DNA of 64,000 nt from positions 310,001-374,000 of the forward strand of contig NC_014165.1 of the NCBI RefSeq assembly GCF_000092645.1, written 5' to 3'. Within the stretch, counting starts at the first letter, position 1. The number at the start of each line of letters is the position of its first letter. This DNA is from Thermobispora bispora DSM 43833. GTDB taxonomy: Bacteria > Actinomycetota > Actinomycetes > Streptosporangiales > Streptosporangiaceae. A program made the translations under genes and the position numbers. This document shows positions 1 through 9,150 of this stretch, in pieces. Under the pieces are notes generated by a model. That model had not been told where the DNA came from, did no database searches, and worked only from the letters and a program-made list of their open reading frames with translations.

Positions 1-881
1 CCCTCTTCGTCAAGGAGGGCATCGCCGAGCCGCAGCCGGTCGGCTCGATGCCGGGGGTCGTGCAGCACACCCGCGACTCGCTGCGCAAGGCCGTGACCGA
101 GGCGGCCGAGGCCGGGGTCGGCGGGGTCATCCTCTTCGGCATCCCGGCGCACAAGGACGCCCGCGGTTCCGCGGCCGACGACCCGGAGGGCATCGTCCAG
201 GTCGCGGTGCGGGACGTCGTGGCCGAGGTGGGCGACGCCCTCGTGGTGATGACCGACACCTGCCTCGACGAGTACACCGACCACGGGCACTGCGGCATCC
301 TCACCGAGACCGGCGAGGTGGACAACGACGCCACGCTGGAGCGCTACGCCTCCGCCGCGGTCTCCCAGGCGGCCGCGGGCTCCCAGGTGATCGCGCCGAG
401 CGGCATGATGGACGGGCAGGTCAAGGCGATCCGGGAGGCGCTCGACGCCAACGGCTTCGCCCACGTGCCGATCCTCGCCTACTCGGCCAAGTACGCCTCC
501 GGTTTCTACGGCCCGTTCCGGGAGGCGGCCGAGTGCGCGCCGAGGTTCGGGGACCGCTCCGCCTACCAGCAGGACCCGGCCGGGCCGATCGACGAGGCGC
601 TGCGCGAGGTCCGGCTCGACCTGGCCGAGGGCGCGGACGCCGTGATGGTCAAGCCGGCCCTGCCGTACCTCGATGTGATCCGCCGGGTGCGCGACGCGGT
701 CGACGTGCCGGTCGCCGCGTACCAGGTGAGCGGCGAGTACGCGATGATCGAGGCCGCGGCGGCGAACGGCTGGCTCGACCGGGAGCGGATCATCATGGAG
801 TCGCTGATCTCGATCCGCCGGGCCGGGGCCGACCTCATCCTGACCTACTGGGCGGCTGAAGTCGCGCGCCTACTATCCTGA
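1..881 (+). CDS. hemB: Delta-aminolevulinic acid dehydratase (porphobilinogen synthase), 5' end cut off
   Basis: HemB condenses two 5-aminolevulinate molecules to porphobilinogen in heme synthesis, in the cytoplasm. The reading frame is open from base 3, so the true start lies upstream of the window and about 292 codons are visible. Both active-site lysines are recognisable, in AYSAKYASGFYGPF and in AVMVKPALPYLD. The metal-site loop reads TCLDEYTDHGHCG: it keeps the first and last cysteine of the zinc type but has Asp at the middle position. It is followed by a primase-polymerase-like gene and hemL on the same strand. Identification is firm; only the N-terminus is missing. Confidence 0.97.
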   Translation, partial: LFVKEGIAEPQPVGSMPGVVQHTRDSLRKAVTEAAEAGVGGVILFGIPAHKDARGSAADDPEGIVQVAVRDVVAEVGDALVVMTDTCLDEYTDHGHCGILTETGEVDNDATLERYASAAVSQAAAGSQVIAPSGMMDGQVKAIREALDANGFAHVPILAYSAKYASGFYGPFREAAECAPRFGDRSAYQQDPAGPIDEALREVRLDLAEGADAVMVKPALPYLDVIRRVRDAVDVPVAAYQVSGEYAMIEAAAANGWLDRERIIMESLISIRRAGADLILTYWAAEVARLLS

Positions 882-1030
882 CGCTCACCCGGGAGTTCGC
901 GCCGCCGCGGACGCGCACCGGGGCAGTGTCGGGAGCGTTTCGCCATCCTCTGCGGGGCGGCGAGAGCCGCAGCGTGCTCCCGTCGACCGCTGGGATGCGC
1001 CGAGAAGCTGCGTGCGTGGAGGAGCGCCGA

Positions 1031-1675
1031 ATGGTGGGGGTACCCTTGGCCCGCCGGGTGAAACGGCGAGGGCATCGAAGGCCGCAGAAGATCACGGCCG
1101 TATTGGAGTACGCGCAGCTCGGGTGGGCCGCCTGTCCCGGGGCCCATCCCCGCGGTGAAGGGGGCAGGGCCTGTTCGTGTGACCGGATCGGCTGTCCCGA
1201 CCCGGGAGCGCACCCGCTGTCGCCGGCCTGGCGGCTGCAGGCCACGACCGATCCGGCGCTGCTGACCCGGTGGTGGCAGCAGAACCCCGACGCGAACATC
1301 ATCCTCCCCACGGGGAGGGTGTTCGACGTATTCGACGTACCGGCCTCCATGGGGTTGCCCGCGCTCGCCGCCATGGACGCCGCCCACGTGCACGGCCCGG
1401 TCGCTGAGAACGGCGACCGGGTGCTTTTTTTCGTCGCGACCCGCGGCGCGCCCGAGGACGAGGACGAGTGGTGGTCCTGCCACCTCGACGCCGACCCCGA
1501 GACCATCGAGAGCACGCCGGGGCTGCGCTGGCACTGCCGCGACAGTTACGTGCTCGCCCCGCCGTCCACCCGCGTCGACGGGGACCAGGTGCGCTGGATC
1601 CGGCCCCCCGACGGACGCCCCCTCCCCGACCCGCTGCGGGTCCTCGACCTGCTCGCCGACTTCTGCGACTCATGA
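1031..1675 (+). CDS. Primase-polymerase (Prim-Pol) N-terminal-like domain protein
   Basis: This 214-residue protein resembles the short proteins annotated as bifunctional DNA primase/polymerase in actinobacteria. A Cys-rich stretch (C35, C48, C50, C55, with PGAHP twice) comes first. It is followed by the WWQQNPDANIILPTG segment, and near the C-terminus by SYVLAPPS, typical of this fold. The strand that normally carries the catalytic acid pair reads FDVFDVPA, so primase activity is doubtful. The start at 1031 is chosen because GGAGGAG at 1018-1024 lies 6 nt upstream; in-frame GTG 926 and ATG 995 lack this. It sits between hemB and hemL. A role in heme synthesis is not evident. Confidence 0.75.
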   Translation: MVGVPLARRVKRRGHRRPQKITAVLEYAQLGWAACPGAHPRGEGGRACSCDRIGCPDPGAHPLSPAWRLQATTDPALLTRWWQQNPDANIILPTGRVFDVFDVPASMGLPALAAMDAAHVHGPVAENGDRVLFFVATRGAPEDEDEWWSCHLDADPETIESTPGLRWHCRDSYVLAPPSTRVDGDQVRWIRPPDGRPLPDPLRVLDLLADFCDS

Positions 1676-1754
1676 CCCTCGCCCGGTGACCGATGACCGG
1701 CGCCCGGTGACGCTCCGCGTGATCCCCGGTACGGCCCCCGCCCGGCCGGGCCCG

Positions 1755-1760
1755 TAATCT
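1755..1760 (+). promoter_or_regulatory. Leaderless -10 element of hemL (TAATCT)
   Basis: TAATCT matches the actinobacterial TANNNT -10 pattern. Its last T is exactly 7 nt before the GTG start of hemL at 1767, so transcription is predicted to begin at the start codon. No Shine-Dalgarno sequence is present. Confidence 0.6.
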
Positions 1761-1766
1761 GGGGAC

Positions 1767-3065
1767 GTGACTCGTACGCAGACCTCCGAGGCCCTGTTCG
1801 ACCGCGCCAAGAAGATCGTCCCCGGCGGGGTGAACTCGCCGGTGCGGGCGTTCGGCGCCGTGGGCGGCACGCCGCGCTTCATGGCCTCCGGCGAAGGGCC
1901 CTACCTCGTCGACGTGGACGGCAACCGCTACGTGGACCTCGTGTGCTCGTGGGGTCCGCTGATCCTCGGGCACCGGCACGCGGCCGTGGTCCAGGCGGTG
2001 GAGGAGGCCCTCTCCCGCGGGCTCTCCTACGGCACGGCGACCGAGGGCGAGGTGCTGCTCGCCGAGGAGATCGTCTCCCGGATGCCGCCGGTCGAGAAGA
2101 TCCGCCTGGTGAGCTCCGGCACCGAGGCCACGATGTCGGCGGTACGGCTCGCCAGGGGGTTCACCGGCCGGTCCAAGGTCATCAAGTTCGCCGGCTGCTA
2201 CCACGGGCACGTGGACGCGCTGCTCGCCTCCGCCGGGTCGGGCGTCGCCACCTTCGGCCTCCCCGACTCGCCCGGCGTCACCGGGGCGGCCGCGGCCGAC
2301 ACCATCGTGCTGCCGTACAACTCGGTGGAGGCGGTCGAGGAGGCGTTCCGGAAGTTCGAGATCGCCTGCGTCATCACCGAGGCGTGCCCGGCCAACATGG
2401 GGGTGGTCCCGCCGGCCGAGGGGTTCAACCGGCGGCTGCGCGAGCTGTGCTCCGAGCACGGCGCCCTGCTCATCATCGACGAGGTGCTCACCGGCTTCCG
2501 GGTGACCGCCCAGGGCTGGTACGGCGTGGACCCGGTCGACGCCGACCTCATGACCTTCGGCAAGGTCATGGGCGGCGGGCTCCCCGCGGCCGCGTTCGGC
2601 GGCCGGGCCGACGTGATGGCCCACCTCGCCCCCGAGGGGCCGGTGTACCAGGCGGGCACGCTCTCGGGGAACCCGCTCGCCGTCGCCGCGGGCCTCGCCA
2701 CGCTGCGCGCCTGCGACCAGGCGGTCTACGACCGCCTCGACCGGGTCGCCGAGACGATCGGCCGGGCCGCCTCCGAGGCGCTCTCCGCCGCCGGGGTGCC
2801 GCACCGGCTGCAGCGGGCCGGCAACCTCTTCTCGATCTTCTTCACCGACCGGCCGGTGGTCGACTACGAGTCGGCGCGCGCCCAGGACACCGCCGCGTAC
2901 CGGGCGTTCTTCCACAGCATGCTCGACCAGGGCGTCTACCTGCCGCCCTCGGCGTTCGAGGCGTGGTTCGTGTCGGCCGCCCACGACGACGAGGCGGTGA
3001 ACCGGGTGCTGGAGGCGCTCCCGGCCGCCGCCCGGGCCGCCGCGCAGGCCGCGCGGCAGGGCTGA
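1767..3065 (+). CDS. hemL: Glutamate-1-semialdehyde 2,1-aminomutase
   Basis: HemL converts glutamate-1-semialdehyde to 5-aminolevulinate, the HemB substrate, using pyridoxal phosphate in the cytoplasm. The 432-residue product has the family's usual length. The opening [18 protein letters not shown] and the PLP-lysine segment [17 protein letters not shown] (Lys near residue 266) are diagnostic. The preceding segment [12 protein letters not shown] supplies the cofactor-binding Asp. The GTG at 1767 is taken as the start because it gives this N-terminus and lies 7 nt after a TAATCT element. It is followed by a repeat-rich spacer rather than by another heme gene. Confidence 0.97.
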   Translation: MTRTQTSEALFDRAKKIVPGGVNSPVRAFGAVGGTPRFMASGEGPYLVDVDGNRYVDLVCSWGPLILGHRHAAVVQAVEEALSRGLSYGTATEGEVLLAEEIVSRMPPVEKIRLVSSGTEATMSAVRLARGFTGRSKVIKFAGCYHGHVDALLASAGSGVATFGLPDSPGVTGAAAADTIVLPYNSVEAVEEAFRKFEIACVITEACPANMGVVPPAEGFNRRLRELCSEHGALLIIDEVLTGFRVTAQGWYGVDPVDADLMTFGKVMGGGLPAAAFGGRADVMAHLAPEGPVYQAGTLSGNPLAVAAGLATLRACDQAVYDRLDRVAETIGRAASEALSAAGVPHRLQRAGNLFSIFFTDRPVVDYESARAQDTAAYRAFFHSMLDQGVYLPPSAFEAWFVSAAHDDEAVNRVLEALPAAARAAAQAARQG

Positions 3066-3080
3066 GACCGAGCCCGGCCC

Positions 3081-3310
3081 GGATCCGGGTCCGCCGCCCG
3101 GCCGGCGGGAGGACGGAGGCCGGGCCCATCCCGGACCTGAGGGTTCCGTGCGCCGACGGCTCGCGGCCTGAGCCAGGACCCGGCCGGATCCGGGTCCGCC
3201 GGCGGGCCGCCGGGAGGACGGAGGCCGGGCCTGGACCTGAGCGTTCCGTGTGCCGGCGGCTCGCGGGCCGAGCCGGGGCCCGGCCCGGATTCGAGCGTTC
3301 GTGCCGCCGG
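3081..3310. repeat. Degenerate tandem repeat of about 100 bp, 2.3 copies
   Basis: The spacer 3066-3408 has no credible gene. Copy 1 runs from GGATCCGGGTCCGCC at 3081 to about 3174, and copy 2 from the same 15-mer at 3186 to about 3274. Within each copy the block GGACCTGAG(G/C)GTTCCGTG is offset by exactly 100 bp (3133 and 3233). A third, shorter remnant lies at 3281-3310. The copies differ by scattered substitutions and a 5-bp indel, so the array is old and drifting. Confidence 0.7.
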
Positions 3311-3396
3311 CCCGAGGCGGGCCGGAGCCGTGGCATGCCCGGTCCGGGTGCTCCGTCCCGTGCCGCCCCGGCCGGGCCGTCGCCCGGGCGGGGCTC

Positions 3397-3402
3397 TAGC
3401 GT
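3397..3402 (+). promoter_or_regulatory. Leaderless -10 element of the LysR gene (TAGCGT)
   Basis: TAGCGT fits TANNNT. Its last base is 7 nt upstream of ATG 3409, and no Shine-Dalgarno sequence is seen, so a leaderless transcript is predicted. Confidence 0.5.
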
Positions 3403-3408
3403 GTCCAT

Positions 3409-4311
3409 ATGCTGGATCTCAACCGGCTCCGGGCCCTGCACGCCGTCGCGGTCCACGGGTCGGTCGGGGCGGCGGCCGAGGCGCTCATGGTGACGCCCTC
3501 CGCGATCTCCCAGCAGCTCGCCAAGCTCGAGCGGGAGACCGGAACCGTGCTCCTCGAGCGGGACGGGCGCGGGGTGCGGCTCACCGACGCCGCCGGCCTC
3601 CTCGTCGAGCACGCCGAGCGCATCCTCGCCATGGTGGAGGCCGCGGAGGCCGAGTTCGCGGCGCTGCGCGGCAAGGTCGTCGGCACGCTCACCCTGGCGG
3701 CCTTCCCCACCGCGGCGCGGGGGATCCTGCCCCGCGCCCTGTCGATCCTCAAGCGGAACCACCCCGGCCTCGGCGTGCTGATCTACGAACGCGAGCCGGA
3801 GCGGCAGCTCCGCGAGGTGGCGCGCGGCGAGATCGACGTCGCCGTGGTCCAGGACTGGCTCACCCGGCCGATGCCGCTGCCGCACGGGCTGTCCCGGGCG
3901 GTGCTCCTCGACGACGTCGCCGACCTGGTGGTCCCGTCCGGGCACCCGCTCGCCGGCCGGCGGGCGGTGAGCCTCCACGACCTGCCGGAGGGGGACTGGA
4001 TCAGCTCAGGGCCCGGCACGGTCTGCCACGACTTCCTGCTCTTCCTCCTCCGCTCCGTGGAGCGGGAGCCGCGGATCGTCTGCATGGCCGGCGAGTACCC
4101 GACCCAGCTCGCGCTCGTCGCCGCGGGCCACGGCTGCGCGCTCATCCCCCGGCTCGGCCGGGTGGCGCTGCCCGAGGGCGTCCGGGTGGTCCCCGTCGAG
4201 CCGCCCCCGACCCGCCGCGTCTACGCGGTCTGGCGCACCCGCGGCGGCCGCCGGCCCGCGATCCGGGCCGCGGTGGAGGCGCTACGCGGTGCCTGTGCCG
4301 AGGACGGGTAG
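3409..4311 (+). CDS. LysR-family transcriptional regulator
   Basis: A 300-residue protein with the classical LysR layout. The N-terminal winged helix-turn-helix (about residues 1-60) includes AEALMVTPSAISQQLAKLE. A periplasmic-binding-protein-like effector domain follows (about 90-295). It is a cytoplasmic DNA-binding activator or repressor; the ligand cannot be read from sequence. LysR proteins often control a divergent neighbour, but both flanking genes here point the same way, so the target is unclear. Its TAG stop is also the first three bases of a TAGGCT hexamer preceding the next gene. Confidence 0.92.
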   Translation: MLDLNRLRALHAVAVHGSVGAAAEALMVTPSAISQQLAKLERETGTVLLERDGRGVRLTDAAGLLVEHAERILAMVEAAEAEFAALRGKVVGTLTLAAFPTAARGILPRALSILKRNHPGLGVLIYEREPERQLREVARGEIDVAVVQDWLTRPMPLPHGLSRAVLLDDVADLVVPSGHPLAGRRAVSLHDLPEGDWISSGPGTVCHDFLLFLLRSVEREPRIVCMAGEYPTQLALVAAGHGCALIPRLGRVALPEGVRVVPVEPPPTRRVYAVWRTRGGRRPAIRAAVEALRGACAEDG

Positions 4312-4324
4312 GCTGTCGGGGACC

Positions 4325-4981
4325 ATGTCAGAGCTCACCATCGTTCACCTGCTGCGCCACGGGGAGGTCCACAACCCCACAGGGGTGCTGTACGGCCGGC
4401 TGCCCGGCTTCCACCTCTCCGAGCTCGGCCGGCGCATGGCCGAGGTGGTCGCCGAGACCCTCGCCACCAGGGACATCGTGGAGATCCGCAGCTCTCCGAT
4501 GGAACGGGCGGTGGAGACGGCCACGCCCACCGCGGAGCGGCTGGGGCTGAAGATTCAGATCGACGACCGGCTCACTGAGGCGTTCAACGTCTTCGAGGGG
4601 GTCCGGGTCGGCAACGGCACCGCGCTGCTGCGCGACATCCGCCGCTACCGCTACTTCCTCAACCCGTTCCGGCCCTCCTGGGGCGAGCCGTACGTCGAGG
4701 TCGTGGCCCGGATGAAGGCGGCCATCGACGAGGCGCGGGAGCGAGCGCGGGGTCATGAGGCGCTGCTCGTCAGCCACCAGCTCCCCATCTGGGTCACCCG
4801 GCTGGCGGCCGAGGGCCGGCGGCTCTGGCACGACCCCCGGCGGCGGCAGTGCGCGCTCGCCAGCCTCACCAGCTTCACCTTCGAGGGGAACCGCCTGATC
4901 AGCGTCGGCTACAGCGAGCCCGCCGGGGCGTTGCTGAAGGAGTCCGCGGCCGGGGAGGCCGGCCCCTCCGCGGGGGCGTGA
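4325..4981 (+). CDS. Histidine phosphatase (phosphoglycerate mutase-like) family protein
   Basis: A 218-residue cytoplasmic protein of the histidine phosphatase superfamily. The phosphohistidine motif LLRHGEVHN places the nucleophile at His12, and the second catalytic His is in LLVSHQLPIW (about residue 151). The substrate is unknown; the broad family covers sugar phosphates, nucleotides and phosphoproteins. ATG 4325 is used because TAGGCT at 4309-4314 would start transcription about 4 nt upstream, and because the N-terminus then begins directly before the first strand. In-frame ATG 4289 lies inside the LysR gene. It precedes the cytochrome c maturation operon, an arrangement I recall from other actinobacteria. 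Confidence 0.88.
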   Translation: MSELTIVHLLRHGEVHNPTGVLYGRLPGFHLSELGRRMAEVVAETLATRDIVEIRSSPMERAVETATPTAERLGLKIQIDDRLTEAFNVFEGVRVGNGTALLRDIRRYRYFLNPFRPSWGEPYVEVVARMKAAIDEARERARGHEALLVSHQLPIWVTRLAAEGRRLWHDPRRRQCALASLTSFTFEGNRLISVGYSEPAGALLKESAAGEAGPSAGA

Positions 4982-5275
4982 CGGCGCGGCCGCCCCTCCG
5001 GTGGCGCCGCCGAGGCCGGGAGCGCCCCGCCGCCATGCCCCCGCACGGAGGCCGCGAGGGCCCGACCGCCACCCCACATCGGGGCAGGCGTCCCACCGCC
5101 ACCTCTCACAGCGGGGCAAGCGCCCCCACCGCCGTGCCCCGCGGCCGTGACCGCCGAAGGCCGCCGCGCCGGGCCGCCGCCGCGTCCCCGGCCGGCGCAC
5201 CCGTGCGCGGAGCACACAGGCGGGATCGGTAGGCTTACAGCTCTACAGGGCGTCGTACAAGGAGATCGTCGTGCC
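4982..5275. other. Spacer with degenerate 30-33 bp repeats and a candidate promoter
   Basis: No credible gene. Between 5065 and about 5140 there are three imperfect units beginning ACCGCC (5065, 5095, 5128), the first two containing GGGGCA(G/A)GCG. A TAGGCT hexamer at 5230-5235 could be the -10 of the maturation operon. AAGGAG at 5259-5264 is the likely ribosome site for the gene at 5276. Confidence 0.5.
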
Positions 5276-5842
5276 GTGTCCGTCAAGCGCCTGACCGCGA
5301 TCGTCGCTCTGGCCGCGGCCGCCCTCGCCGGATGCGCGGGAAGCGAGGCGGCCCAGCCCGGCATCGGCGAGACCCGGTTCGTGCCGGGTGACGGCCGGGT
5401 GCAGGTCTTCGACCCGGGGGAGCGGCCCAAGGCGCCGCAGATCTCGGGCCGGACCCTCGACGGTGAGACGGTCACCCTCACCCCGGGCACCGTCTACGTG
5501 CTGAACTTCTGGGCGTCCTGGTGCGCCCCGTGCCGGGCCGAGGCGCCCGTGCTCAAGGACGTGGCGGCGATCACCAAGTCCAAGGGCGTGCGGTTCATCG
5601 GGGTCAACTTCAAGGACCAGGAGGCGTCGGCCAAGGCCTACGACCGCGCCGTCGAGCCCGGGTACCCGAGCATCTTCGACAACGAGGGCAAGCTGCTCCT
5701 CGCCTTCCAGGGCACGGTCCCCCCGGCCGCCATCCCGTCCACGCTGATCATCGATGCGCAGGGCCGCATCGCCGCCCGCGCCCTCGGCGCCGTGAAGTAC
5801 CAGGACCTCCTCGACGCGGTCACCAAGGTGAGCGATGAGTGA
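5276..5842 (+). CDS. resA: TlpA/ResA-type thiol-disulfide oxidoreductase lipoprotein
   Basis: An extracytoplasmic thioredoxin-fold protein of 188 residues. In system II cytochrome c maturation this protein keeps the apocytochrome CXXCH cysteines reduced for heme attachment. A short lipoprotein signal ends in LAGC (lipid-modified Cys20). The thioredoxin active site is [11 protein letters not shown]. The GTG at 5276 is chosen because it opens the signal peptide and is preceded by AAGGAG 11 nt upstream; longer starts would put GC-rich noncoding sequence in front of the signal. It overlaps ccdA by 8 nt, so both are translated from one mRNA. The symbol follows the ResA/B/C naming; tlpA is equally acceptable. 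Confidence 0.9.
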   Translation: MSVKRLTAIVALAAAALAGCAGSEAAQPGIGETRFVPGDGRVQVFDPGERPKAPQISGRTLDGETVTLTPGTVYVLNFWASWCAPCRAEAPVLKDVAAITKSKGVRFIGVNFKDQEASAKAYDRAVEPGYPSIFDNEGKLLLAFQGTVPPAAIPSTLIIDAQGRIAARALGAVKYQDLLDAVTKVSDE

Positions 5843-6566
5843 CCTCGGCACGACCGTGGCGACCGGCTCGCTGCTCCTGGCGGTGCCCATCGCCGTCCTC
5901 GCCGGCGTGGTCTCCTTCATCTCCCCCTGCGTGCTGCCGCTCGTCCCCGGCTACCTGTCGTACGTCACGGGCATGAGCGGCGACCCCAGGCGCGGGCGGA
6001 TGGTGCTCGGCAGCGCGCTGTTCGTGCTCGGGTTCGCCGCGGTGTTCGTGACCGGCGGGGCGTTCTTCGGCGGCGTCGGCGCCCTGCTCCTGGAGCACTC
6101 CGCCGTGATCACCCGGGTGCTCGGCGGGGTCACGGTGCTCCTCGGGCTCGCCTTCCTCGGGGCGATCCCCGGGCTCCAGCGCGACCTGCGCATCCACCGG
6201 CTGCCGTCGGCCGGCCTCGCCGGCGCGCCGCTGCTCGGCGTGGTCTTCGGGCTCGGGTGGACGCCGTGCATCGGCCCGACGCTCGCCGTGGTCCTCACGC
6301 TCTCGGTCGACCAGGGCAGCGCCGGTCGCGGGGCGCTGCTCGCCTTCGCCTATGCGCTCGGCCTCGGCCTGCCGTTCGTGCTCGCCGGGCTCGCCTACCG
6401 CAGGGCGCTGTACGCGATCAAGGCACTGCGCCGCCACACCGTCCTCATCACCCGGATCGGAGGCGCCATGCTCGTCACCGTCGGCCTGCTGCTCGTCACC
6501 GGGTGGTGGGGAGGCCTCGTCGCCCAGCTGCAGGGGTGGGTGGCCGGATTCGAACCGGTGATCTGA
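5835..6566 (+). CDS. ccdA: Cytochrome c biogenesis transmembrane protein CcdA
   Basis: CcdA moves reducing power from cytoplasmic thioredoxin across the membrane to ResA-type proteins. The 243-residue product has six predicted membrane segments. The two family cysteines lie in [16 protein letters not shown] (first helix) and in [13 protein letters not shown] (fourth helix). The ATG lies in an 8-nt overlap with the upstream oxidoreductase. The stop codon shares one base with the start of resB (TGATG), which indicates translational coupling. Confidence 0.96.
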   Translation: MSDLGTTVATGSLLLAVPIAVLAGVVSFISPCVLPLVPGYLSYVTGMSGDPRRGRMVLGSALFVLGFAAVFVTGGAFFGGVGALLLEHSAVITRVLGGVTVLLGLAFLGAIPGLQRDLRIHRLPSAGLAGAPLLGVVFGLGWTPCIGPTLAVVLTLSVDQGSAGRGALLAFAYALGLGLPFVLAGLAYRRALYAIKALRRHTVLITRIGGAMLVTVGLLLVTGWWGGLVAQLQGWVAGFEPVI

Positions 6567-8182
6567 TGACGGAGCCACAGGAGACCGGGACCGCCACCGC
6601 GGTCGAGAGCGAACCGGAAGCGCCCCACCGGCCCGCCGGGCTCGGGCTGATCGGCTGGCTGCGCTGGGGCTGGCGGGTGCTCACCTCGATGCGCACCGCC
6701 CTGATCCTGCTCTTCCTGCTCGCGCTCGCCGCGGTTCCGGGATCGATCTACCCCCAGCGCGGCATCGACCCGGACCAGGTGGCGCAGTACTTCAGCAGCC
6801 GGCCGCAAGAGGCCGAGTGGCTGGACCGGCTCTGGCTGTTCGACGTCTACAGCTCGCCCTGGTTCGCCGCGATCTACCTGCTGCTGTTCATCTCGCTGCT
6901 CGGCTGCATCGTCCCCCGGCTCGCCCGCCACGCCGGGGAGCTCCGCCGCAGGCCTCCCGCCGCCCCGCGCAACCTGCTCCGCCTGCCGTACGGGGAGGAG
7001 TTCGAGGGCGACCTCACCGTGGCCGAGGCGGCGGCGCTGCTGCGGAAGCGGCGGTTCCGGGTGACCACCGGTCCGGACTGGGTCGCCGCCGAGAAGGGCT
7101 ACCTGCGCGAGACCGGGAACATCCTCTTCCACTTCTCCCTCGTCGTCCTGCTCTTCGCGTTCGCCGGGGGCGCGCTGTACGGCTACCGCGGCAACGTGGT
7201 GGTGGTCGAGGGCGAGAGCTTCGCCAACACCGTGGCCGCCTACGACCGGTTCATGCCCGGGTCCCGGGTGACCGCGGAGTCGCTCCACCCGTTCTCGTTC
7301 ACGCTCAAGGACTTCCAGGTGACCTTCATCGCGGCCGGGGAGCGGACCGGGCAGGCGCTCGACTACCAGGCCGCGCTCACCGTCCGGGACGCGCCGGACG
7401 CCCCGGCCCGCGAGGCCGTGCTCAAGGTGAACCAGCCGCTCGAGGTGGGCGGCACGCAGACCTACCTGATCAGCCACGGGTACGCCCCGACCTTCAAGGT
7501 GACCGACGGCAAGGGGCAGGTCGCCTGGGAGGGGCCGGTGCCGTGCCTGATCAGCGACCGGGCCACCTACGCCTCCGAGTGCGTGATCAAGGTTCCGGAC
7601 GCCCGGCCGGAGCAGCTGGGCTTCCTGATCCGCTTCCTCCCCACCGGGGTGCAGGCGGGCGACGCCTGGGTGTCCGCCTTCCCCGGCACGGTCAACCCGG
7701 TCGCCCAGGTCTTCCCGTTCGCCGGCGACCTCGGCCTGGACTCGGGCGTGCCGCAGTCGGTGTTCCAGCTCGACACCACGAAGATGCGGCCCCTGGGCAA
7801 GATGACCGCGCAGCCGAAGCCGCTCAGCGTCGGCGAGACCCTCGAGCTCGCGGACGGCGCGGGCACGATCCAGTTCACCGGGGTGAAGGAGTGGATCAGC
7901 CTCCAGGTCAGCCGCGACCCCGGCCGGCTGCCGGCGCTGCTCGCCGCCACCGCCGCGGTGCTCGGGCTGGTGCTCTCCCTCACCGTCCGCCGCCGCCGGA
8001 TCTGGGTCCGGGTGAACGACCGCCGGATCACGGTGGGAGGATTGGAGCGCACCGATGGCGGTGCCGCGGCGTTCGCCAAGGAGTTCACCGAGATCGTCAC
8101 CGCGCTGCGCGCCGACCGCGTCGGCCCGACACCCCCATCACCCACGGCGCCTCCGCCCGCCGAGCATGAGGAGGAGCGATGA
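6566..8182 (+). CDS. resB: Cytochrome c synthase subunit ResB (Ccs1)
   Basis: ResB forms, with CcsB/ResC, the membrane synthase that attaches heme to apocytochrome c. The 538-residue product has a short acidic cytoplasmic leader. Hydrophobic segments follow near residues 42-65 and 95-115, and another near 185-205, then a large extracytoplasmic domain of about 250 residues, then a last helix near residues 450-470 and a hydrophilic tail ending in EHEEER. The segment PGSIYPQRGIDPDQVAQY after the first helix is typical of ResB. ATG 6566 overlaps the ccdA stop; an upstream open stretch in the same frame is only the shadow of ccdA. Confidence 0.95.
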   Translation: MTEPQETGTATAVESEPEAPHRPAGLGLIGWLRWGWRVLTSMRTALILLFLLALAAVPGSIYPQRGIDPDQVAQYFSSRPQEAEWLDRLWLFDVYSSPWFAAIYLLLFISLLGCIVPRLARHAGELRRRPPAAPRNLLRLPYGEEFEGDLTVAEAAALLRKRRFRVTTGPDWVAAEKGYLRETGNILFHFSLVVLLFAFAGGALYGYRGNVVVVEGESFANTVAAYDRFMPGSRVTAESLHPFSFTLKDFQVTFIAAGERTGQALDYQAALTVRDAPDAPAREAVLKVNQPLEVGGTQTYLISHGYAPTFKVTDGKGQVAWEGPVPCLISDRATYASECVIKVPDARPEQLGFLIRFLPTGVQAGDAWVSAFPGTVNPVAQVFPFAGDLGLDSGVPQSVFQLDTTKMRPLGKMTAQPKPLSVGETLELADGAGTIQFTGVKEWISLQVSRDPGRLPALLAATAAVLGLVLSLTVRRRRIWVRVNDRRITVGGLERTDGGAAAFAKEFTEIVTALRADRVGPTPPSPTAPPPAEHEEER

Positions 8183-9150
8183 CGCCCCTGGTCAACGAAG
8201 AGCTCGCCACGTTGAGCGACCAGCTCACCCTGGTGGCGGTCCTGCTCTACCTCGTGGCCATGATCTGCTTCGCCCTGGACCTCGCCTTCGGCCGGATCCA
8301 CCCGGCCTCAGCGGTCAAGGCGCGCGAACCCGTGGCGGTGGGCGCCGGCGGCGGGGGGCCGTCATCCGGTGAGCCGGGGGAGGCCGCCGCCGCGGGCGGC
8401 GCGGCGACGGCCGAGGGCGCGCCGTGGGCGGCGAAGGCCGGCCTCGCCGGGATCGCGCTCACCTGGATCGGCTGGGCCGCCCACCTCGCGGCGATCGTGA
8501 CCCGCGGCCTCGCCGTCGACCGGTGGCCGTGGGGCAACATGTACGAGTTCGTGGTGGGGCTCTGCCTGGCGGCCGTCACCGCCTTCCTCGTGCTGCTGTT
8601 CCGCCACCGGATCCGGTTCCTCGGCGCCTTCGTCACCCTCGCCGCCGCCCTGGGGCTCGGCTTCGCCGTGCTCTTCCTGCACGTCCAGGCGGGGCCGCTC
8701 ATGCCGGCCCTCCAGTCCTACTGGCTCGCCATCCACGTGTCCGCCGCGATCGTGGCGAGCGGGCTGTTCACGGTCGCCGGGGTGAGCGCGATCCTCTACC
8801 TGGTCCGCAAGGACCGCCCCTCGGTGCTGCCCACCCGGGAGGCCCTGGACACGGTCGTGCACCGCGCGATCGTGATCGGCTTCCCCATCTGGACCTTCGC
8901 CGTGATCGCCGGGGCGCTGTGGGCGGACCGGGCCTGGGGCCGCTACTGGGGCTGGGACCCCAAGGAGGTCTGGTCCTTCATCACCTGGGTCGTGTACGCC
9001 GCCTACCTCCACGCGCGGGCGACCGCGGGCTGGAAGGGCAAGGCCGCCATCATCATCTCCTTGGTCGCCTTCGCCTGCCTGCTGTTCAACCTGATCGGCG
9101 TGAACATCTTCTTCCCCGGTCTCCACTCCTACAGCGACATCCCGCGCTGA
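8179..9150 (+). CDS. ccsB: Cytochrome c synthase subunit CcsB (ResC)
   Basis: The heme-handling partner of ResB. The 323-residue polytopic membrane protein carries the tryptophan-rich heme-binding segment WGRYWGWDPKEVWSF between late helices, plus conserved histidines in AIHVSAAI and TVVHRAIV. Its ATG overlaps the resB stop (ATGA). An Ala/Gly-rich hydrophilic stretch near residues 55-80 separates the first helix from the conserved core. The extreme C-terminal codons (SDIPR plus stop) recur downstream as a noncoding repeat. Confidence 0.96.
   Translation: MTPLVNEELATLSDQLTLVAVLLYLVAMICFALDLAFGRIHPASAVKAREPVAVGAGGGGPSSGEPGEAAAAGGAATAEGAPWAAKAGLAGIALTWIGWAAHLAAIVTRGLAVDRWPWGNMYEFVVGLCLAAVTAFLVLLFRHRIRFLGAFVTLAAALGLGFAVLFLHVQAGPLMPALQSYWLAIHVSAAIVASGLFTVAGVSAILYLVRKDRPSVLPTREALDTVVHRAIVIGFPIWTFAVIAGALWADRAWGRYWGWDPKEVWSFITWVVYAAYLHARATAGWKGKAAIIISLVAFACLLFNLIGVNIFFPGLHSYSDIPR

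Noticed and set aside
1299-2984. Minus-strand open frame of 561 codons opposite hemL
   Set aside because: It runs opposite a clear hemL. Its product is Arg/Gly/His-rich low-complexity text, the usual antisense artefact of GC-rich coding DNA.
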